Shown: one piece after another, positions 46,377-54,342 of the stretch
Layout of the letters: every line of letters starts with the position of its first letter
Position numbering within the stretch: the stretch's first letter is position 1
Assembly (NCBI GenBank): GCA_900548975.1
Contig: URMS01000002.1
Location: forward strand, 1 to 64,000
DNA length: 64,000 nucleotides
Reading direction: 5' to 3'
Origin: an uncultured Porphyromonadaceae bacterium
Lineage (GTDB): Bacteria > Bacteroidota > Bacteroidia > Bacteroidales > Muribaculaceae
Made by a program: the position numbers and the translations under genes
The notes under the pieces: model-generated
What the model saw: only the letters and a program-made list of their open reading frames with translations
Databases searched by the model: none
Told to the model about the DNA's origin: nothing

Positions 46377-47189
46377 TCATGAGAGCAGCCCAAGTGTCTT
46401 TTCCGTTCCGAGATAATCGAGAATAAACAAGGGAAAACCGCTGAGGACCACCACCTGCGGGCACGGCAGTGCGATGTAAGACTTCTGGCGATCGAAGATG
46501 TCTTTCTGAGAGATAATGCTGTCGATAACCGAGGTGCCGTGATGCAGGAGCGCGGCGGTGTAGAGGTGGTGGCCGATAATTTCAGCCCATGTCGCGTGAG
46601 TAATTCCGGCGATGTTGGTCAGTGCAGGTATCTCTCCTGCTACCAGCGTCTTGTAGGTCTTTACGGGCGGACACTCCGGACGGTCGGGACATGTGTCGCG
46701 CATGGGGCAATGCGGCCCTTTGCATTTCGCCGTTACAAGTGCCGAAACATCGGCCGGCTTTTTGTCGAGGTGTTGTATGGCCTCGACCATCGGGTAACTC
46801 ACAAACAATTTGCCGCGCTCGGTCTCCTGGTCGAACAGGTCGAGCATTTCAGTCAATATATCATCGCCGTCCCAATGCCCTCCGCTGTCTTTTTGCGGCA
46901 TATTCACATGGCCGTCGTAATCAAAAAAGAGATAGACCGACGAGAATGTGTCGCCGTCGGCATCGGCAAGAATGCCGTCGGGGTCGTCTTCCTTGAGCAA
47001 CCCGAGCAAATCGAGGTCGGGGTCAGCCGAAAGCTCCTTGAACAGTTTGTAGATGTGCGTGCAGTAAGTATAAACCACTTTCGGCGGTTTGTGGGCGGTA
47101 TAGCGCGCAAAAACGAACTCCCATATCGCATCAAGGACAGCCGGTTCTTTGGCCTTACCTTCGAGCACGAACAGCACTTTCTCACTCAT
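46377..47189 (-). CDS. TOPRIM/RloB-like protein with Cys4 cluster, partner of the AAA ATPase
   Basis: A 270-residue protein. The ATG at 47189 gives MSEKVLFVLEGKAKEP, where E10 in LEGK matches the first acidic motif of TOPRIM/RloB/DUF4435-type nucleases. SVYLFFDYDGH at 85-94 (D90, D92) matches the D-x-D motif, and SYPMVEAIQHL at 131-141 matches the SxPxxE segment of that group. Unusually, residues 156-173 hold four cysteines spaced C-x4-C-x5-C-x5-C, likely a zinc or iron-sulfur site inserted after the core. The start overlaps the end of the ATPase gene by 8 bases. Such ATPase plus nuclease-like pairs (AbiL, PARIS, OLD-like, RloB) act in phage defence, which is the probable role here. Family call by motifs only. 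Confidence 0.7.
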   Translation of the reverse strand: MSEKVLFVLEGKAKEPAVLDAIWEFVFARYTAHKPPKVVYTYCTHIYKLFKELSADPDLDLLGLLKEDDPDGILADADGDTFSSVYLFFDYDGHVNMPQKDSGGHWDGDDILTEMLDLFDQETERGKLFVSYPMVEAIQHLDKKPADVSALVTAKCKGPHCPMRDTCPDRPECPPVKTYKTLVAGEIPALTNIAGITHATWAEIIGHHLYTAALLHHGTSVIDSIISQKDIFDRQKSYIALPCPQVVVLSGFPLFILDYLGTEKTLGLLS

Positions 47190-48300
47190 CGCAGTCGAAA
47201 GCTCCGGACTTGAACATCTTTTCGATATTATGCGCCTCGCGCAACTCTTTGGGAGTGCGCTTCGACAACGATACAACTCCGGCGTTGTCGATGAGATAAT
47301 AGCAGTCGGGTCTCAGGAGGTCGTTGGTTATATTCGCCGTGTTATGTGTCGTGAGGACGAACTGAACGCCGGAGGTTCTGAGAATGCGGATGATTTCTTT
47401 GGAGAGGCGGAAGTGGTAGAACGCGTCGTACTCGTCGATGAAAAGGAAGCTGATGCCGTCCTGTTTTATCTTCTGAAGCCAGCAATATAACAATGTAAGG
47501 GCTACAGTGCCGGTCGACCATACTTGTGCGAGGGGTAGCGACCTCTTTTTGTAGCGGTTTACAATAATTTTTTTGTCACCCTCATTTTCTACGCCAAGAT
47601 CGCATTTGATGCCTGCTTCGTTGAGGAAGTGGCAGTAGTCATCGACAAGGTTGTTGTCGATAATATCCACCATAAAGTTGTTGTTCTTCGGAGCTCTACC
47701 GATATAGTAGCGCTCGTCGAGCGACTTGAAATAAAGCATGTTCGACACAAAATCGAAAATGGCCCTGAACGTATCGTTTTCTTTCGAAGCCGGTAGTTGA
47801 GTGTTCTTGCGGATGTACTTGAGCAACGACAGTGTGGGATCGTCGATTTTATTTTCGAGTGTCGAAGTGCCTTCAAGCAGGGTCTCGAAACGCTCGTTGC
47901 TATTGTGACGGTCGAAGTACAGGCAGCGTTTTCCGCCGATAGAGAGACTCTCGCCCGTAAGAACTCGGTATGTGCTTTTGGTGTAGGAATATACAGCCTC
48001 TACGCCGTCGAACTCAAATGTGTATTCGAAGTGAGCTTCCGTATCATCGCTGTCGGCGTTGAGATAGTTGTCGTACACCTCAGGAATGACTTTGTAGTCG
48101 GTCAGATGCTCCACGATGTCGAAAAGCGCCAGTCCGAGGTTCGATTTGCCCGAACCGTTCAGGCCATGCACGATAGCGCAGCGGACGATGCCGTTGCTGA
48201 TGCACTCGGTGTGGAAGGCGTAGGAGTTGCTGTCGGAGAAATCCAACACGGTTTCGTTTTCGAAGCCGCGGAAGTTAGTCACTTTAAACCGTTTGAGCAT
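47182..48300 (-). CDS. AAA family ATPase (OLD/AbiLi-like) of a two-gene defence module
   Basis: A 372-residue SMC/ABC-like ATPase of the AAA_15/AAA_21 type. The N-terminus MLKRFKVTNFRGFENETVLDF is typical, with Walker A HGLNGSGKSN at 45-54 (K52), an STGT signature-like motif at 262-265, Walker B SFLFIDEYDAF at 284-294 (D289, E290) and the switch histidine in LTTHNTANI (H319). The helical arm between Walker A and B is short. It lacks a fused TOPRIM domain; that part is supplied by the downstream gene with which it overlaps by 8 bases. Expected to sense phage or DNA damage and regulate the partner. DNA here looks AT-richer than the flanking glnS and yidC-type genes, consistent with transfer. 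It has a good promoter at 48331-48362. Confidence 0.85.
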   Translation of the reverse strand: MLKRFKVTNFRGFENETVLDFSDSNSYAFHTECISNGIVRCAIVHGLNGSGKSNLGLALFDIVEHLTDYKVIPEVYDNYLNADSDDTEAHFEYTFEFDGVEAVYSYTKSTYRVLTGESLSIGGKRCLYFDRHNSNERFETLLEGTSTLENKIDDPTLSLLKYIRKNTQLPASKENDTFRAIFDFVSNMLYFKSLDERYYIGRAPKNNNFMVDIIDNNLVDDYCHFLNEAGIKCDLGVENEGDKKIIVNRYKKRSLPLAQVWSTGTVALTLLYCWLQKIKQDGISFLFIDEYDAFYHFRLSKEIIRILRTSGVQFVLTTHNTANITNDLLRPDCYYLIDNAGVVSLSKRTPKELREAHNIEKMFKSGAFDCDE

Positions 48301-48330
48301 GAGTTGAGGTGCTTATAAGCGTTGTGTATG

Positions 48331-48362
48331 CAAAGTTAAGCCTTGTCGGCCAATACGCCAAA
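48331..48362 (-). promoter_or_regulatory. Promoter of the ATPase/TOPRIM pair
   Basis: Minus strand: TAACTTTG (48331-48338), 20-base spacer, TTTG (48359-48362). Leader about 25 bases. Confidence 0.75.
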
Positions 48363-48450
48363 TTTATCCGTAATTTTTTTACGGCAACAAGCAAGCATTT
48401 AAATACTCCTCACTCCCGACTACTCATTCCCAACTTCTGACTTTTTTTCG

Positions 48451-48458
48451 TATCTTCG
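48451..48458 (+). promoter_or_regulatory. Possible -7 element of the Abi gene
   Basis: TATCTTCG, one base off TAnnTTTG, lies 18 bases ahead of the ATG at 48477, after a T-rich stretch. Weak evidence. Confidence 0.35.
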
Positions 48459-48476
48459 CATAACTCAAAACTGTAT

Positions 48477-49355
48477 ATGGCGAAATCAGCAACAACAATA
48501 GAACAACAGATCGGCCTAATGGAATCAAGAGGCCTTGGGTTTTCCGATACGGACAAAGCACGCGAGATTCTGATGGATATAGGCTATTATCGCCTTGGCT
48601 TCTATCTGTTCCCTTTTGAAAAATCTTATCCCGACCTTCGCAACCGCACACACGAATATATCGAGAGCGCTTTGTTCGAGGATGCGGTCAAACTCTACTA
48701 TTTCGATTTTGACCTGCGTCTGTTGCTCATGCGCTATCTCAACCGCATCGAGATATCTTTCCGCACTTCGCTCATATACTATCTCTCAAACAAGTATAAC
48801 TCCACGCCGATATGGTTTGTTAATCCTTCCGTCGTAAGTCGCGCCTATGCCCGCGACTTCGAACGCAAGGTTTACACCTCGGATTTCAAACGCAATCCGG
48901 TAATTCATCGCCATCATCTGAGAAACCCCAACGACCGCTTCGCTCCAGCGTGGAAGACTCTCGAATTTATGACCTTCGGTGCCGTGATGAAACTCTACGA
49001 GCAACTCAAAGAGAATGAAGACAAAATTTTCATAGCACATAAATTCGGCATACGGCAGGTTGTTACTTTCGAGAGTTATATGCACACCATCCGACAAGTA
49101 CGCAATGCCTGCGCCCACGGCCTACTTTTATATGACTTGCGACTCCATCAGGCAATTCGACGTGGACCGGCTGAATACCATCCTTCCGAACGCAATAACA
49201 TAATTGGAGCTATCCGCGTTATAAAGTATATGATGGGACAGGTCTCTGCCAACAGAGCAGAAGATATGAGCAAACAAATCAAAAACCTATATAAGGATCT
49301 TTGCCTTGTATCCTCAAATTTGAAGCCGCTGATACCTGATTTCTCCACGATATGA
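48477..49355 (+). CDS. Abi_2/AbiD-AbiF family protein with HEPN motif (abortive infection)
   Basis: A 292-residue protein of the Abi_2 family (AbiD/AbiF-like). The N-terminus TTIEQQIGLMESRGLGF with GYYRLGFYLFPF (36-47) is typical, as is NRIEISFRTSLIYYLS at 89-104. The C-terminal half carries RQVRNACAH (R209 to H214), matching the R-x4-6-H active-site motif of HEPN ribonucleases. It is therefore probably an RNA-cleaving abortive-infection effector. It is transcribed divergently from the ATPase/TOPRIM pair with a 176-base gap, and the three genes form a small defence island. A candidate small RNA lies directly downstream on the same strand. It could act alone, as many Abi_2 proteins do. Confidence 0.85.
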   Translation: MAKSATTIEQQIGLMESRGLGFSDTDKAREILMDIGYYRLGFYLFPFEKSYPDLRNRTHEYIESALFEDAVKLYYFDFDLRLLLMRYLNRIEISFRTSLIYYLSNKYNSTPIWFVNPSVVSRAYARDFERKVYTSDFKRNPVIHRHHLRNPNDRFAPAWKTLEFMTFGAVMKLYEQLKENEDKIFIAHKFGIRQVVTFESYMHTIRQVRNACAHGLLLYDLRLHQAIRRGPAEYHPSERNNIIGAIRVIKYMMGQVSANRAEDMSKQIKNLYKDLCLVSSNLKPLIPDFSTI

Positions 49356-49385
49356 GATTTTTAATGCGGAATTTTCATTGAAAAT

Positions 49386-49416
49386 TTTGTCGCATCAGAT
49401 AAAAGCGTTACCTTTG
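49386..49416 (+). promoter_or_regulatory. Promoter of the candidate small RNA
   Basis: TTTG (49386-49389), 19-base spacer, TACCTTTG (49409-49416): a full match to the Bacteroidota housekeeping promoter, with no protein-coding start behind it before a terminator 65 bases on. Confidence 0.7.
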
Positions 49417-49420
49417 TATC

Positions 49421-49517
49421 ATCATAGTGCTTTTGGAGACTTTAGTCGCTCCATTTAGCACTCTAAAAAAAGGTAAAGTCGAGGCTGCCACATAGTCGGG
49501 CAGTCTCGCTTCTTTTT
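49421..49517 (+). ncRNA. Candidate small RNA downstream of the Abi gene
   Basis: About 97 bases between a strong promoter and an intrinsic terminator, with no plausible reading frame. Hairpin 1 is AGTGC (49426-49430)/GCACT (49458-49462) enclosing GGAG (49435-49438)/CTCC (49449-49452). A short A-rich linker follows. Hairpin 2 is the terminator: CGAGGCTGCC (49480-49489)/GGCAGTCTCG (49499-49508, one G-U pair), then CTTCTTTTT. No known RNA family is recognised. Being next to an HEPN-type Abi gene, it could be linked to it, but an independent regulatory RNA is equally possible. Confidence 0.6.
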
Positions 49518-49592
49518 ATGTATCATATTGTATCATGGCTTGCTCTACCTTACCCAGAGAGCTGTTTCCTTCTGACTTCTCACTTTTTTTCG

Positions 49593-49600
49593 TACCTTTG
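49593..49600 (+). promoter_or_regulatory. -7 promoter element of the YczE-like gene
   Basis: TACCTTTG fits TAnnTTTG 26 bases ahead of the ATG at 49627. The preceding T-rich stretch resembles that ahead of the Abi gene. Confidence 0.55.
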
Positions 49601-49626
49601 CAGTGGTAAAAAGAAAGGATTTTGCG

Positions 49627-50280
49627 ATGAAATCTACAACAGTGAGGTATTTGGTATTTATTATCGGTTTGTACTTTCTCTCCTTAGGTATTGTTTTCAT
49701 AGTCCGCTCCACCCTTGGCACCACTCCCATCTCGAGCATTAACTATGTGTTGTCGCTCAACACTCCCATCACCCTGGGCATGGCGACCTTCCTCATCAAC
49801 ATGCTGCTGATTCTCGGCCAGTTCTGGCTCATACGAGGCTTCGGCTCGATGAAGGACAAGGCTGAAATTCTGCTTCAGATACCATTCTCGTTCATTTTCT
49901 CGGCTTTTATCGACTTCAACATGCACCTGAGCGCGGCCATGACGCCGGCCAACTATCTGTGGTCGCTCGCGTTCCTGGCTCTGGGCTGTCTGTGCCAGTC
50001 GCTGGGAATTGTCCTCGAGCTCAAGCCCAACGTGGCCATAATGAGTGCCGAAGGCTTCGTCAAATACGCCTCGCGGCGCTACGGACGCGAATTCGGCCGT
50101 CTGAAAGTGATGTTCGACGTTTCGCTGGTCTCACTGGCCATACTCACTTCGCTGGCATTCAGCGGACGCATCGAAGGCGTGCGCGAAGGCTCGGTGATAG
50201 CCGCCCTGTGCACCGGCTACCTCGTCACAGGCATCACGGCCGTCCTGTCGCGCCTCCGCACGTTGGCTGCACACCGGTAA
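49627..50280 (+). CDS. YczE/YitT-like integral membrane protein
   Basis: A 217-residue protein with about five to six transmembrane helices and no signal peptide. The start MKSTTVRYLVFIIGLYFLSLGIVFIVRSTLG and the phrase TTPISSINYVLSL near 40-52, together with the late LKPNVAIMSAEGFVKYASRRYGREFGRLKV, match the YczE/YyaS/YitT group as I recall it. The function of this group is not established; transport or export roles have been proposed. The ATG at 49627 is preferred to an in-frame GTG at 49603 because it lies behind a -7 element at a normal distance and begins directly at the first helix. Monocistronic, closed by an 18-bp stem. Confidence 0.8.
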   Translation: MKSTTVRYLVFIIGLYFLSLGIVFIVRSTLGTTPISSINYVLSLNTPITLGMATFLINMLLILGQFWLIRGFGSMKDKAEILLQIPFSFIFSAFIDFNMHLSAAMTPANYLWSLAFLALGCLCQSLGIVLELKPNVAIMSAEGFVKYASRRYGREFGRLKVMFDVSLVSLAILTSLAFSGRIEGVREGSVIAALCTGYLVTGITAVLSRLRTLAAHR

Positions 50281-50297
50281 AAACTCCCTGCATCAAC

Positions 50298-50344
50298 AAC
50301 AGCTACGGGCCTGCGAGTGGCATTCCCGCAGGCCCGTAGCTGTT
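50298..50344. terminator. 18-bp perfect stem-loop, terminator between convergent genes
   Basis: AACAGCTACGGGCCTGCG (50298-50315) and its exact complement (50327-50344) enclose an 11-base loop. It sits between the convergent YczE-like and sigma factor genes. The U-run is short on both sides, but stem strength and position suggest bidirectional termination. Confidence 0.7.
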
Positions 50345-50436
50345 TCAGTCGCCGTCGCCGGCTACTCCAAAATAATCTGATTCAATTATTACTCAGGATA
50401 GAAAATAATTCATAATCCCTGATTCATAATTAAAAT

Positions 50437-50946
50437 TTAATATCTGTAGTCGGCGAAACGCTCCTGCAGTTTCTTGCGGGCGAAGAAAATGCGGCTCTTG
50501 ACAGTGCCGAGCGGCAGATTCATCTTTTCGGCTATTTCGTTGTATTTGTAGCCGGCCACGTGCATGGAGAAAGGTATGCGGTATTCATCGGAGAACTCGC
50601 TGATAGCCTCGGTTATCTCGCTGGCGCCATAGGAATCTTCGGGCGATTCGAAACCGCTGTCCTGGCTGAGGTTGAGGTGATAGAGGTTGTCGGTGGTGTC
50701 CACGACTGTCGCATTGCGAACGCTGCGACGATAGTTGTTGATGAAGAGATTGCGCATAATCGTCATCACCCATGCCTTGAAATTGGTATTCTCGGCATAT
50801 TTGTCCTGATTGTCGAGTGCCTTTAGGGTGGTGTCCTGCAGCAGATCGTAAGCGTCGTCGCGGTTCGATGTGAGCATGAAGGCGAAATTCAAAAGATTCG
50901 ACTGAAGGTTCATCAGGTTGGTCTGGAAAGTTGTCGTGGTTGCCAT
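50437..50946 (-). CDS. ECF-type RNA polymerase sigma-70 factor
   Basis: A 169-residue extracytoplasmic-function sigma factor. Region 2 spans about 12-75 (NFAFMLTSNRDDAYDLLQDTTLKAL, then FKAWVMTIMRNLFINNYRR). Region 4 is about 110-165 with the helix-turn-helix YKYNEIAEKMNLPLGTVKSRIFFARKKL. The ATG at 50946 is chosen; an in-frame upstream extension is AT-rich, unlike any sigma N-terminus, and overlaps the promoter. No anti-sigma or FecR-like gene lies beside it, unlike many Bacteroidota ECF factors linked to SusC/D systems. It is therefore an orphan regulator, perhaps of stress genes; targets unknown. Confidence 0.92.
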   Translation of the reverse strand: MATTTTFQTNLMNLQSNLLNFAFMLTSNRDDAYDLLQDTTLKALDNQDKYAENTNFKAWVMTIMRNLFINNYRRSVRNATVVDTTDNLYHLNLSQDSGFESPEDSYGASEITEAISEFSDEYRIPFSMHVAGYKYNEIAEKMNLPLGTVKSRIFFARKKLQERFADYRY

Positions 50947-51009
50947 AATTATGATGATTTTGGAGTTAGATTTTTTGTCTGTTTTTGTGTCATTTTTTGT
51001 TTGACGATT

Positions 51010-51040
51010 CAAAAATAGAACCAAAATCACCAAGCGCAAG
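51010..51040 (-). promoter_or_regulatory. Promoter of the sigma factor within an AT-rich 266-base spacer
   Basis: Minus strand: TATTTTTG (51010-51017), 19-base spacer, CTTG (51037-51040). The leader is about 55-60 bases. The rest of the spacer to 51212 is AT-rich (repeated TTGTTACA-like words at 51131-51175) and holds no gene. Confidence 0.55.
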
Positions 51041-51212
51041 ACTTTTAATGCAAATAAATGTTAATTCAAGAAAATTCCTCAAGCATTAATTACAATGCAT
51101 TGAATAACAATTATTTAATCTATCACATTTTTGTTACACAATTGTTACAAACGATATTCGTCACAATAATGTAACAAAAATTCACCACCTTGAAGACGGG
51201 TGGCGAACAGTA

Positions 51213-52382
51213 TTATAGAACGGCCAGCCAAGTGGCGATACGGCGCAGTCCCTCGGCAAGACGGCTACGCGGACAGGCAAGATTAATGCGGACGAAACCT
51301 TCGCCGCCGGGACCGTAATCGGGTCCGGGACTCAGTTTCACCCGGGCCTCTGCCTCGAGGCGGTCGCACAGCGTCTCCGACGGGATGCCGTAAGCCGACA
51401 CATCGACCCACAGCAGATATGTACCCTCGGCCGGTGTCACCTTGCAGAGTGGCATATTGGCGGCGATATACTCGCGCGCGAAGCAATAATTGTCCCACAG
51501 ATACGCCCGCAGAGCATCGAGCCACTCCCCTCCCCGCTCATATGCGGCAATGGTGGCCACGACACCGAAGGGGTTGACATCGCACACCTCGTTGTCGTTG
51601 ATGGCACGGTCGATACGGCGGCGCACATCGTCGTCTTCAGCCACAATGTTAGCTATCTGCAGGCCGGCGATGTTGAACGCCTTGCTCGGCGACACACATA
51701 TGGCCGCACGGCGCCGGCAGCGCTCGCCCAGCGTGCCGTAGGGCGTATAGCGGATGTCGCCGTAGGTAAGCTCGCAGTGAATCTCGTCGGCGATCACAAA
51801 TACATCGTGGCGCAGACAGATGTCGGCCACACGCTCGAGTTCGGCTCGCGTCCACACACGCCCCGAAGGATTGTGCGGATTGCAGAGTATAAGCAGACGC
51901 GCCTCAGGGTCGGCGGCACGCTGTTCGAGGTCGTCGAAGTCGATGCTATAGCGGCCGGCGGCGTCGCGGAGCAGCATATTGGGCGAAAGCACGCACCCGT
52001 TATTGCGAATCGACGAATAGAAGCAGTTATAGGCCGGAGTCTGAAGAATGACCTTGTCGCCCGGCCGCGTCATGGCCTTGATTATAGCCGAGACAGCCGG
52101 CACCACACCCGATGTGTAGACAACGCTGCCGGCGTCGAAAGTCCAGCCATGACGCACGGCGAACCAGTCGGTGCAGGCGCGATAGTAGGCCTCGGGCACC
52201 TTGGTATAGCCGAAGATACCGTGGTCCACACGCTCGCGCAGCGCCCCGATAATCGCAGGCGCTGTGCGGAAATCCATATCGGCCACCCACATGGGAATGA
52301 CGTCGGGATCGGAAGGCGTATCCCACTTATACGAGGCCGTGCCGCGCCGCCCGGGCGCGCTATCGAAATCGAAATCGCTCAT
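51213..52382 (-). CDS. patB: PatB/MalY-family PLP enzyme (cystathionine beta-lyase type)
   Basis: A 389-residue fold-type I PLP enzyme, usual family length. The N-terminus (YKWDTPSDPDVIPMWVADMDFRTAPAI) is the hallmark of the PatB/MalY group. Further motifs are GYTKVPEAYY, CNPHNPSGRVW, VIADEIHCELTYG and the Schiff-base lysine in VSPSKAFNIAGLQIAN (K234). Members cleave C-S bonds of cystathionine or cysteine conjugates; some also act as aminotransferases or regulators. The start overlaps the stop of the DUF3737 gene in ATGA. Which thiol substrate is used is not clear. Confidence 0.92.
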   Translation of the reverse strand: MSDFDFDSAPGRRGTASYKWDTPSDPDVIPMWVADMDFRTAPAIIGALRERVDHGIFGYTKVPEAYYRACTDWFAVRHGWTFDAGSVVYTSGVVPAVSAIIKAMTRPGDKVILQTPAYNCFYSSIRNNGCVLSPNMLLRDAAGRYSIDFDDLEQRAADPEARLLILCNPHNPSGRVWTRAELERVADICLRHDVFVIADEIHCELTYGDIRYTPYGTLGERCRRRAAICVSPSKAFNIAGLQIANIVAEDDDVRRRIDRAINDNEVCDVNPFGVVATIAAYERGGEWLDALRAYLWDNYCFAREYIAANMPLCKVTPAEGTYLLWVDVSAYGIPSETLCDRLEAEARVKLSPGPDYGPGGEGFVRINLACPRSRLAEGLRRIATWLAVL

Positions 52383-53221
52383 CGCACAGATATTTTACAG
52401 TCGGCGGGGTCGAGCACGTGCTCGTCGAGGATAATCTCGCCGATCGAATCGGCGGTGATGGAACCCGTGCGCGGATTCTTGACCGAGGTGATGGAGCCGC
52501 GTATGTCGGCGCGCAGTTCGCTGTCCTCGAAAGCGAGGTCGCAGTCGGGAGCGAAAGTACAGTTTTCGAGAATGAGGCCGTGGGCGTAGCACAGAGGCTG
52601 CGTGCCCGATATGCGGCAGTTGACGAGGCGCAGATTGCGCGAGTGCCAGCCGAGATATTCGCCGGTAAGCTCCGAGTCGTACACGGTCACATTCTCGGTA
52701 TTCCAGAAGGCGTCCTTCGAATCGATGCGGGCATTGCGTATGACTACGTCCGCACAGTACTGGAACGAATAATTGCCCTGCTGGCGATAGTTCTCGATAT
52801 CGATATTGCGGCAGTGCATGAAAAGGTAGTCGGCATTTGCCACCTCGACATCGCGCAGGCGCACGTCGGAGCAGTGCCACAGTGTTTCCTGAGCGTCGGG
52901 GATGCGTACGCGGGTAAGGTCCACGCCTTTCATTTCGCGGAACATCTTGGGTGCTTCCACCAGAGTATCTGTCATAACGCAATCGCGCGAATACCATAGC
53001 GCCGCACGCGCGCCTTCGGTGAAAAGGCACTTCTCGACCCTGAAACCGTCGGTGTGCCAGAAAGGATACTTACCCTCGAAGCGGCAGTCGACAGCCTCGA
53101 TATTGCGGGTGCATTTGAGCGCCGATTCACCTGCGTGAATGGCGACATGTTCCAGCCGCAGGTCGCGGGCGGCGAAAAGCGGCCGTTCGCCGCCGAATTC
53201 TTTATTGATAATAGTTTCCAT
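52379..53221 (-). CDS. DUF3737 family protein
   Basis: A 280-residue cytoplasmic protein of the DUF3737 family, made of short beta-strand repeats that suggest a right-handed parallel beta-helix. Strands recur about every 20 residues, with Cys/Trp/His at turns (YPFWHTDGFRVEKCLF, DYLFMHCRNIDIEN, LCYAHGLILENCTF). No catalytic function is known for the family. It is commonly found near PatB-type lyases as I recall, and here the two genes overlap by ATGA, so they are co-translated. A role connected with that enzyme's substrate is inference. Confidence 0.85.
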   Translation of the reverse strand: METIINKEFGGERPLFAARDLRLEHVAIHAGESALKCTRNIEAVDCRFEGKYPFWHTDGFRVEKCLFTEGARAALWYSRDCVMTDTLVEAPKMFREMKGVDLTRVRIPDAQETLWHCSDVRLRDVEVANADYLFMHCRNIDIENYRQQGNYSFQYCADVVIRNARIDSKDAFWNTENVTVYDSELTGEYLGWHSRNLRLVNCRISGTQPLCYAHGLILENCTFAPDCDLAFEDSELRADIRGSITSVKNPRTGSITADSIGEIILDEHVLDPADCKISVR

Positions 53222-53227
53222 AGGTCA

Positions 53228-53256
53228 TAAAAATGCCGATTCACAACGAACCGGCA
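53228..53256 (-). terminator. Terminator downstream of the M23 peptidase gene
   Basis: Minus strand: TGCCG (53252-53256)/CGGCA (53234-53238), followed by five T. It lies between the peptidase stop (53287) and the DUF3737 start (53221). Confidence 0.55.
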
Positions 53257-53286
53257 CTCAGTTTTTATTTCATCACTCTTTTGGAG

Positions 53287-54276
53287 TTATCTCAGCTTTA
53301 TCTTCTGGCCTACCTGAAGTTTCGACGTTGTCTTCAAGCCGTTGAGACGACACAGACGAGCTACGGTTGTACCGTTGCGCGAAGCGATCTTACTGAGCGA
53401 ATCGCCCTTTCTCACACGATATGTCGATGATCCGGCACCTTTGGTCGAACCCGAATTGCGGACATAGGGCTTGGGAGGATTCTTTTTCATATACTCCTTG
53501 GCATACTCGCTGTTTGCGGCAGGCGAGAAGTTGCGGGCATTCTGATAGGTCGACTTGGAGAAAGTGTATGTGTCGGTATGCGTGGTCTGGTTGGCGAAGT
53601 CGAAGATGGCGCAGGGATTGATGGCATAGCCCATGTAGCGTGTCTCGAAGTGAAGGTGCGGGCCGGTTGAACGGCCTGTATTGCCACCCAATGCTATTGG
53701 TTCGCCGGCCTTGACATACTGGTCGGGCTCCACGAGCCATTCCGACAGGTGGCCGTAGACGGTCTCGAGCTGATTAGTGTGGCGGATAACTATGTATTTG
53801 CCATAACCCTTGCGGGCACCCTGGTTGCGGACTATACGCACCTTGCCGTCGAAAGCGGCGCGGATGGTGTCGCCGATGTTGAGCTTAAGGTCTACGCCCT
53901 TGTGCATGCGGCGGAAACGGCGGGGTTAGCCGTAGGGCGAGGTTATGTAGCCCGGATGCGGCATGGCGAAATTGGTGACGTCGATAACGGCGCTGTTGGG
54001 CACCTGCGATGCATTGTAGCAGTTCACGGCCTGACTGTCCCAGCCCTCGGTGTAGATGTCGAATTCGGGCTCTTCTTCCTCATTGAAGAGCTCTTCGAGA
54101 TATTTCGACGTATTTTCTACCGATATGCCGGCATTACCCTGATTGGCGAGAAAATTATCGTGACTGGCAAGATGGCTGGCCGGCAGACGGTACTCGAGGT
54201 CTTCGGCCATAAGACCGAAGCCACAGAGCAATACAGCTGCGGCGCTGAGTATGGTTTTATTAAGACAGGAGAGCAT
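53287..54276 (-). pseudogene. M23 peptidase/LysM protein gene interrupted by an in-frame TAA
   Basis: One reading frame of 330 codons runs from 54276 to 53287, broken only by TAA at codon 117 (53928-53926). Codons 1-116 encode a signal peptide (MLSCLNKTILSAAAVLLCGFGLMA) and a linker ending PHPGYITSPYG. After the stop, the frame resumes PRRFRRMHKGVDLKL, exactly where an M23 (LytM) domain should continue. Catalytic residues are present: H125 and D129 in MHKGVD, and H207/H209 in PHLHFE. A C-terminal LysM (about 284-329) follows. A single base change (for example TAC to TAA) explains the break. An ATG at 53907 could restart the catalytic half, but without an export signal. Intact, this would be a cell-wall hydrolase or cell-division factor. 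Alternatives are a sequencing error, phase-like inactivation or read-through. Confidence 0.8.
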
Positions 54277-54342
54277 TATTTTCTTATGCGATTGGCTTTT
54301 ATGCGGTCTGACTTTAGTTTGGTATTTGTGTAGAATTTGAAA

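Noticed and set aside
49386..49517. Retron or type III toxin-antitoxin RNA
   Set aside because: No reverse transcriptase is nearby, and no tandem RNA repeats as in ToxI are seen; kept only as an unclassified RNA candidate.
50947..51039. N-terminal extension of the ECF sigma factor
   Set aside because: Runs through the AT-rich promoter region and does not resemble a sigma factor N-terminus.
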